A stretch of 11,602 nucleotides of DNA from Kordia sp045105435. GTDB lineage: Bacteria; Bacteroidota; Bacteroidia; Flavobacteriales; Flavobacteriaceae. The DNA lies in contig NZ_JBGCDL010000377.1 in NCBI RefSeq assembly GCF_045105435.1, forward strand, positions 1-11,602. The letters run 5' to 3'. This document shows, piece by piece, positions 6,122-11,602 of the stretch (within the stretch, counting starts at the first letter, position 1; each line of letters starts with the position of its first letter). Made by a program: the position numbers and the translations under genes. Under the pieces are notes generated by a model, which did not search any database, had not been told where the DNA came from, and saw only the letters and a program-made list of their open reading frames with translations.

Positions 6122-9100
6122 ATGAGAAAGTTTTTCTATTTTACAAAAAAATCTAGCATGCGTAACTATACTATTTGTATCCTTTTCGGGATCGTTCTCA
6201 GCTTCTTTTCCTGCAATACAGGAAATCCAGAAGCAGACAATATATTTGAATTCAAAGACTATATTTATCAAACCACAGCAGGAACGGTTTCGGTAAAAGA
6301 ACCAATTATAATTGGACTTCAAAAGCAACTTTCCAATTTGGGTGATTCAGGAGAAATAGCTGCCGATGTCATCAGTATCAGTCCTGAAGTAAGCGGTAAA
6401 CTACTCGTTCAAAATAACAAAACCTTGCGCTTTCAACCAGATGCACCTTTGCAACCAGATACAGAATATTCGGTAACCATAAAGTTAGAAGACTTATATG
6501 AAGATGTAAAAGAAGAATTTAAAACCTATACGTTTGTTTTTAAAACAATAGCACCAAACTTTTCTGTAACGACGAACGATTTACAATCATATTCAAAAGG
6601 ATGGCAATATTTGAACGGAACGTTACGCTCTGCAGATGTCATTTCAACAGAAAAACTCCAAAAACTCGTTACAGCAACACAAAGTGGAAAAACACTAAAT
6701 GTAAAATGGGAACCTTCTTTACTTAATGCTACGACGTACGAATTTACTATTGATAGTATCAATAGATTAGAAAACAATTCAGAAATCAACATTACGTGGA
6801 CAGGAACACCAATCAGCGCCAAAGCAAAAGGCACTACAAAATATAGCATTCCAGGGAAAAATAACTTCTCAATCGTTGGTGTTACGGTTTCTCAAAGTCC
6901 CGAACAAAAAGTGAGCATCAACTTTACAGATCCGTTATATAAAAATCAAAACTTTGCAGGACTAGTGACTCTTAAGAATCAAAAAAATGTCACCTATGCA
7001 ATTGATGGAAACATCTTAAACGTCTACCCAAAAAATAAAATAAAAGGAACTACAATGCTCGAAGTTTTTGCGGGCATCAAAAGCAAAGACGAGTACAAAC
7101 TGAAAAGTGGTTTCACCAAAAATATCTCTTTTGAACAGCAAAAGCCAAAACTTCGCGCAGTAAGTAAAGGTGTTATATTACCAAACTCAAAAAACCTAAC
7201 GTACAACTTTCAGGCGATGAACTTAAAAGCAGTTGATGTACGTGTCATAAAAATATACCAAGACAATGTATTGCAGTTTTTACAAGAAAACAATGTAAGC
7301 GATGTTGACCGATACAGCATTCGTAAAGTAGGAAGGCGTATTGCCAAAAAAACCATCGATTTAATCGAAAATGAAAACGAAAATGATGGGCAATGGAAAA
7401 CCTACGGAATTGACTTAGCTACGCTTTTCAATGCAGCTCCAGGCGCTATTTATCAAGTAGAAATCAGCTTTAAAAAAGAATATTCGCTTTATGCCTGTGA
7501 AGCAGGTGATGCCGCTACTGCAGATAGTTCTCGTTCACGCAGACGTGACAATTACTACCAAAACCGAGAAGATGAAGAAGAAAATGAGGAAGAATACTGG
7601 GACAATCGCATGTACGAATTCAGAAACTACCGTTACAATTGGAGAGATCGTGACAATCCATGTACCGATTCGTATTACATGCAAAGTGAATTCCTTACAG
7701 CAAACATTCTGGCATCAGATTTAGGTGTCATTGTAAAAAGTGGCGGAAACAAATCGTATCATTTTGCGGTAAGCGATATCACATCTACCGATCCTGTGAG
7801 CAGCGCCAAAGTAACACTTTACAACTATCAGCAACAAGAAATTGAATCAAGACAAACCGATTCACAAGGTTTTACAATCATTGATGCTGATAAAAACGCA
7901 TACTTTGCTACGGTTTCCAAAGGCAATCAAATTACGTACGTAAAATTGAACAACGGAAGTTCACTTTCCATGAGTAAATTTGATGTAGCTGGAAAAAAAA
8001 TCAAAAAAGGAATCAACGGTTATATCTATGGCGAACGTGGCGTTTGGCGTCCTGGCGATAGTTTACACCTAGCTTTTGTATTGAATGATGCAGGAAATCC
8101 ACTTCCAAAAAATCATCCTGTAAAAATGGAAGTTACGGATGCGCGTGGCAAATTAGTCTACAAAAATGTAACGACGCAAGGCGTAAACAACTTCTATAAA
8201 TTTACCGTTGAAACGGATAGAGAAGCACCAACAGGAAATTGGGAAGCCAATGTAAGTGTTGGTGGCGTAAACTTTTCTAAAACGCTCAAAGTAGAAACGG
8301 TAAAGCCGAATCGTTTAAAAATAAATATTGATTTTGACGATGAAATTTTAGCCAATTCCCGACCAATTGAAGGCACACTAAAAGCCGCTTGGTTACATGG
8401 TGCGCCTGCTAAAAACTTAAAAGCAGAAGTCAATGTGCGATTGACAAGTACAAAAACAACATTCAAGAAATTTCCGAAATACAAATTCAACGATCCGACA
8501 CGAAACTTTAATTCGGAAGAATTTGTCATGTTCAAAGGAAAACTAGATGAAGAAGGTCTTGTCAATATTTCTAAAAAAATAAACGTAGACAAAAAAGCGC
8601 CAGGCATGTTGCGTGCTTCGTTCTTAACGCGCGTATTTGAAAATGGTGGCGATTTCTCTATTGATGTATTCTCAAAAGATTTTGCGCCGTATACGTCATT
8701 TGTTGGGTTAAAATCACCTGAGCCAAAACAATACGGTTCGTTTTATACCGATGAAGACAATACCTTTGAAATTGTGACGGTAGATGATCGCGGAAATCCG
8801 ATCAAACGAAACGGATTAAAAGTGAAAATTTACGAAATCAACTGGCGTTGGTGGTGGAGTTCGTCGTATGAAGATTTATCTTCCTATTCGGGAAGCAACT
8901 ATCATAAACAGTATCGTACTTTCACAATTAATACAAATTCCAACGGAAAAGGAAGTTTCAAAATCAACATTCCTGACGAAGATCGCGGACGGTATTTAAT
9001 TCATATTTCCGATCCAAAAAGCGGACATGCAACCGGACAAACCACTTATTTCTACAAAAACTGGTGGCGCAGAAGTAACGATGGCGACTCAGAATCGGCT

Positions 9101-11602
9101 AAAATGTTGATTTTCGCATCTGACAAAGACAAATACAATGTTGGCGAAAAAGCGACCATTACGTTTCCATCAGGAAAAGGCGGACGCGCATTGGTAAGTG
9201 TTGAAAATGGTACAGAAGTATTGAGTACCAAATGGGTAAAAACATCCAAAGAACAAACAACAACAACGATTCCGATTACGGATGAAATGGCGCCAAATGT
9301 ATTTGTAAATATATCGTTATTGCAAAAACACGATAATGTCTCTAACGATTTGCCAATTCGCTTATATGGTGTCATTCCAATCATGGTAGAAAATCCTGCC
9401 ACGATATTAAAACCTAAAATTTCAGTGCCCGAAACCTTGCGTCCAGAACAATCGTTCACGGTAAAAGTGAGCGAAGAAAACAAAAAAGCAATGACCTATA
9501 CAATTGCAGTTGTGGATGAAGGTTTGTTAGATTTGACACGATTTAAAACTCCAAATCCTTGGGATCTTTTCTATCAACGACAAGCGCTCGGTGTTCGTAC
9601 TTGGGATATTTATGATGATATTATTGGCGCATTTAGCGGAGACATTGATCAAGTATTTGCCATTGGTGGTGGCGATGGCGGAAATGGCGCAAAAAATAAA
9701 AAAGCCAATCGTTTCAAACCTGTGGTCAAATATTTAGGCCCTTTCCAACTAAATGCAGGACAAACGAAATCGCATACTATCGAAATGCCAAATTATATTG
9801 GTGCAGTTCGTACAATGGTTGTTGCTGGAGATACCCAAAAAGAAGCATACGGAAATGCAGAACAATCATCAAAAGTAAAAAAACCGTTAATGGTCTTAGC
9901 AACTGCTCCAAGAAAACTAAGTCCTGGCGAAAAAGTGACCTTACCTGTCACTGTTTTTGCAATGGAAAATAAAGTAAAAAATGTATCGCTTACGCTGAAA
10001 TTACAAAACGGAATTTCGGTTGTGGGAAGCAATACAAAATCACTCACATTTAGCAAACCAGATGAAAAAATGGTGTTTTTTGACTTAGATGTAAGTGAAA
10101 TAAAAGGCATTCAAACCATAGAAGTTATTGCGACAGGAAATGGCGAAAAAGCATCTTACAAAGTAGAAATAGATGTCGAAAACCCGAATCCGATTGCAAA
10201 GAAAATTCACGAACTCACCCTGCAAGGAAACGAATCGCAAACACTTTCTTTTGATACTTTTGGTGTGGACGGAAGCAACGCAGCTACCGTAGAATTTTCA
10301 ACATTGCCTCCAATGGATTTTGCTTCACGAATGGAATACCTAATTCGTTATCCGCACGGATGTATTGAGCAAACAACATCGAGCGTATTTCCACAGTTAT
10401 ATTTAGCAGATATTTTCGATATTACAGCGCAGAAAAAAGGACAAATCAATCAAAATATTGAAAAAGGAATCAAACGTTTGGCACATTTTCAACAACCAAA
10501 TGGCGGAATGGGGTATTGGATTGGCGAAAGCAACATCAATGATTGGGGAACAAATTACGCAGGTCATTTTATGATTGAAGCCGAAAAGAAAGGCTATACG
10601 TTGCCACTGACATTTATGAATAAGTGGATTAGTTACCAGCAAAATGCAGCACGTACTTGGCGCAATAATACCCGATATTACTACGACGATTTAATACAAG
10701 CCTATCGTTTATACACACTTGCTTTGGCGGGTTATCCAGATTTGGCATCAATGAACCGATTGCGTGAAACTAATAACTTATCAAACGATGCAAAATGGCG
10801 ATTGGCAGCTGCGTACGCATTGGCTTCGCAAAAAGAAGCTGCGGAACAAATTGCAAAAACGGCGAATATTAACTTTACACCATCAAAAGCACGATACGAT
10901 TATACGTATGGTTCGGTAGATAGAAACAGAGCAATGGCAATGGAAACAATGGTTGTTTTAAAAGATCCAAAAACCATTGAATTATCAAAAACTATTGCTA
11001 AAGATTTATCTTCAAGTCGTTGGATGAGCACACAAACCACTGCATACAGTTTGTTAGCAATGGGAAAAATGGTGACGCAAAATGGCGGGAAGAATATTAA
11101 AATACAATATACGTTCAATGGGAAAAACCCGCAGACAATTCAGACGACAAAAGCTATTGCACAACGCGATTTAAACATTAAGAAAGGAAGTAATACGGTT
11201 CAAGTCGAAAACAAAGAAGACAATGTATTATTTGTGCGTGTATTAAGTACTGGAAAATTGCCTTTGGGCGAAGAATTAGCAGAAAAACGAAATCTAAGTA
11301 TTCGTGTGTTGTATAAAGACAAAGCTGGAAACTCCATCGATGTTTCGAAATTGACACAAGGAACTGATTTTATGGCGACCGTAACCGTTTCAAACGACAA
11401 GCCAGAGTTTGTGGGTGATATTGCATTGACAGAAATTTTCCCATCTGGTTGGGAAATTGTAAATACACGTTTTACCGATTATGGAAATACGCCATCTAGC
11501 GAAGCGCGACATACTGATATTAGAGACGATCGCGTGAATTTCTATTTTGATTTGGAACTTGGAAAAGCAAAAACATTCAATGTATTATTGAATGCTTCTT
11601 AC
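6122..11602 (+). CDS. Alpha-2-macroglobulin family lipoprotein with thioester (C-terminus cut by window edge)
   Basis: An open frame of 1827 residues running off the right edge; from family length only a short C-terminal tail is missing. ATG 6122 is the longest start. ATG 6158 (MRNYTICILFG) gives a more typical 18-residue lipoprotein signal. The lipid Cys is residue 31 (FFSC). An Ig-like domain follows (about 60-150, with SPEVSG and PDTEYSVTI), then macroglobulin domains. GYIYGERGVWRPGDS (633-647) is the MG-domain signature. VDEGLLDLTRFKTPNPW starts at 1131, and a Gly/Asn/Lys-rich bait-like region lies at about 1169-1205. The thioester motif CIEQ (1414-1417; 10361-10372) keeps Cys and Gln. 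A helical thioester domain and a receptor-binding-like domain end the visible part. Such proteins trap proteases that cut the bait and link to them covalently, protecting the envelope. An odd charged insert lies at 469-512. Many bacterial relatives sit beside pbpC, but nothing downstream is visible here. Confidence 0.95.
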   Translation, partial: MRKFFYFTKKSSMRNYTICILFGIVLSFFSCNTGNPEADNIFEFKDYIYQTTAGTVSVKEPIIIGLQKQLSNLGDSGEIAADVISISPEVSGKLLVQNNKTLRFQPDAPLQPDTEYSVTIKLEDLYEDVKEEFKTYTFVFKTIAPNFSVTTNDLQSYSKGWQYLNGTLRSADVISTEKLQKLVTATQSGKTLNVKWEPSLLNATTYEFTIDSINRLENNSEINITWTGTPISAKAKGTTKYSIPGKNNFSIVGVTVSQSPEQKVSINFTDPLYKNQNFAGLVTLKNQKNVTYAIDGNILNVYPKNKIKGTTMLEVFAGIKSKDEYKLKSGFTKNISFEQQKPKLRAVSKGVILPNSKNLTYNFQAMNLKAVDVRVIKIYQDNVLQFLQENNVSDVDRYSIRKVGRRIAKKTIDLIENENENDGQWKTYGIDLATLFNAAPGAIYQVEISFKKEYSLYACEAGDAATADSSRSRRRDNYYQNREDEEENEEEYWDNRMYEFRNYRYNWRDRDNPCTDSYYMQSEFLTANILASDLGVIVKSGGNKSYHFAVSDITSTDPVSSAKVTLYNYQQQEIESRQTDSQGFTIIDADKNAYFATVSKGNQITYVKLNNGSSLSMSKFDVAGKKIKKGINGYIYGERGVWRPGDSLHLAFVLNDAGNPLPKNHPVKMEVTDARGKLVYKNVTTQGVNNFYKFTVETDREAPTGNWEANVSVGGVNFSKTLKVETVKPNRLKINIDFDDEILANSRPIEGTLKAAWLHGAPAKNLKAEVNVRLTSTKTTFKKFPKYKFNDPTRNFNSEEFVMFKGKLDEEGLVNISKKINVDKKAPGMLRASFLTRVFENGGDFSIDVFSKDFAPYTSFVGLKSPEPKQYGSFYTDEDNTFEIVTVDDRGNPIKRNGLKVKIYEINWRWWWSSSYEDLSSYSGSNYHKQYRTFTINTNSNGKGSFKINIPDEDRGRYLIHISDPKSGHATGQTTYFYKNWWRRSNDGDSESAKMLIFASDKDKYNVGEKATITFPSGKGGRALVSVENGTEVLSTKWVKTSKEQTTTTIPITDEMAPNVFVNISLLQKHDNVSNDLPIRLYGVIPIMVENPATILKPKISVPETLRPEQSFTVKVSEENKKAMTYTIAVVDEGLLDLTRFKTPNPWDLFYQRQALGVRTWDIYDDIIGAFSGDIDQVFAIGGGDGGNGAKNKKANRFKPVVKYLGPFQLNAGQTKSHTIEMPNYIGAVRTMVVAGDTQKEAYGNAEQSSKVKKPLMVLATAPRKLSPGEKVTLPVTVFAMENKVKNVSLTLKLQNGISVVGSNTKSLTFSKPDEKMVFFDLDVSEIKGIQTIEVIATGNGEKASYKVEIDVENPNPIAKKIHELTLQGNESQTLSFDTFGVDGSNAATVEFSTLPPMDFASRMEYLIRYPHGCIEQTTSSVFPQLYLADIFDITAQKKGQINQNIEKGIKRLAHFQQPNGGMGYWIGESNINDWGTNYAGHFMIEAEKKGYTLPLTFMNKWISYQQNAARTWRNNTRYYYDDLIQAYRLYTLALAGYPDLASMNRLRETNNLSNDAKWRLAAAYALASQKEAAEQIAKTANINFTPSKARYDYTYGSVDRNRAMAMETMVVLKDPKTIELSKTIAKDLSSSRWMSTQTTAYSLLAMGKMVTQNGGKNIKIQYTFNGKNPQTIQTTKAIAQRDLNIKKGSNTVQVENKEDNVLFVRVLSTGKLPLGEELAEKRNLSIRVLYKDKAGNSIDVSKLTQGTDFMATVTVSNDKPEFVGDIALTEIFPSGWEIVNTRFTDYGNTPSSEARHTDIRDDRVNFYFDLELGKAKTFNVLLNASY

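Noticed and set aside
6104..11400. Minus-strand ORFs of 60-143 codons antisense to the macroglobulin gene (for example 8194-8607 and 9052-9483)
   Set aside because: They lie wholly opposite a continuous 1827-codon frame with clear family motifs, and show no recognisable domains or start signals.

Overview
The window looks like chromosomal DNA of a marine-type member of the Flavobacteriaceae (Bacteroidota), perhaps Kordia or a relative. The evidence is AT-rich sequence, no strong Shine-Dalgarno sites before the genes, a possible TTG/TAnnTTTG-type promoter, several lipoprotein signal peptides, a bacteroidotal double-glycine peptide leader and a large alpha-2-macroglobulin lipoprotein. The genus is inference. 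I see no tRNA, rRNA, CRISPR array, insertion sequence or phage gene, and no gene-free stretch exceeds 300 bases.

Left part (1-4425), all on the minus strand. Reading in the direction of transcription, 3-hydroxyanthranilate 3,4-dioxygenase comes first. It overlaps a DUF6503-like lipoprotein gene by 8 bases. An ALDH7-family (alpha-aminoadipic semialdehyde type) dehydrogenase follows and ends at a clear intrinsic terminator (1465-1495). Beyond the terminator lies a second unit: a membrane-anchored protein with two OmpA-like domains, then 12 bases later a membrane-anchored coiled-coil protein with a helix-hairpin-helix motif, cut by the window edge. The OmpA gene is split over two reading frames. 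The junction is a canonical A AAA AAG slippery heptamer in the right phase for -1 frameshifting, with an AGGAG motif 11 bases upstream, an arrangement resembling the dnaX signal. It is either programmed frameshifting or a one-base loss in an A-run.

Right part (4591-11602), all on the plus strand and divergent from the first. A 78-residue peptide with a double-glycine leader and a six-cysteine core looks like a class I lanthipeptide-type or related RiPP precursor. It has its own candidate promoter and strong terminator, but no modification or export genes nearby. Its last codons contain a perfect 20-bp palindrome. A lipoprotein isoaspartyl peptidase/L-asparaginase (Ntn hydrolase) follows, and 67 bases later comes a thioester-containing alpha-2-macroglobulin lipoprotein that runs off the right edge with probably only a short tail missing.

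Functional themes are amino acid catabolism (aromatic kynurenine-type ring cleavage and lysine semialdehyde oxidation), envelope and peptidoglycan attachment (OmpA), envelope protein turnover and protease defence (asparaginase, macroglobulin), and one secreted peptide. The most promising leads are the dnaX-like recoding site in the OmpA gene and the orphan cysteine-rich peptide.
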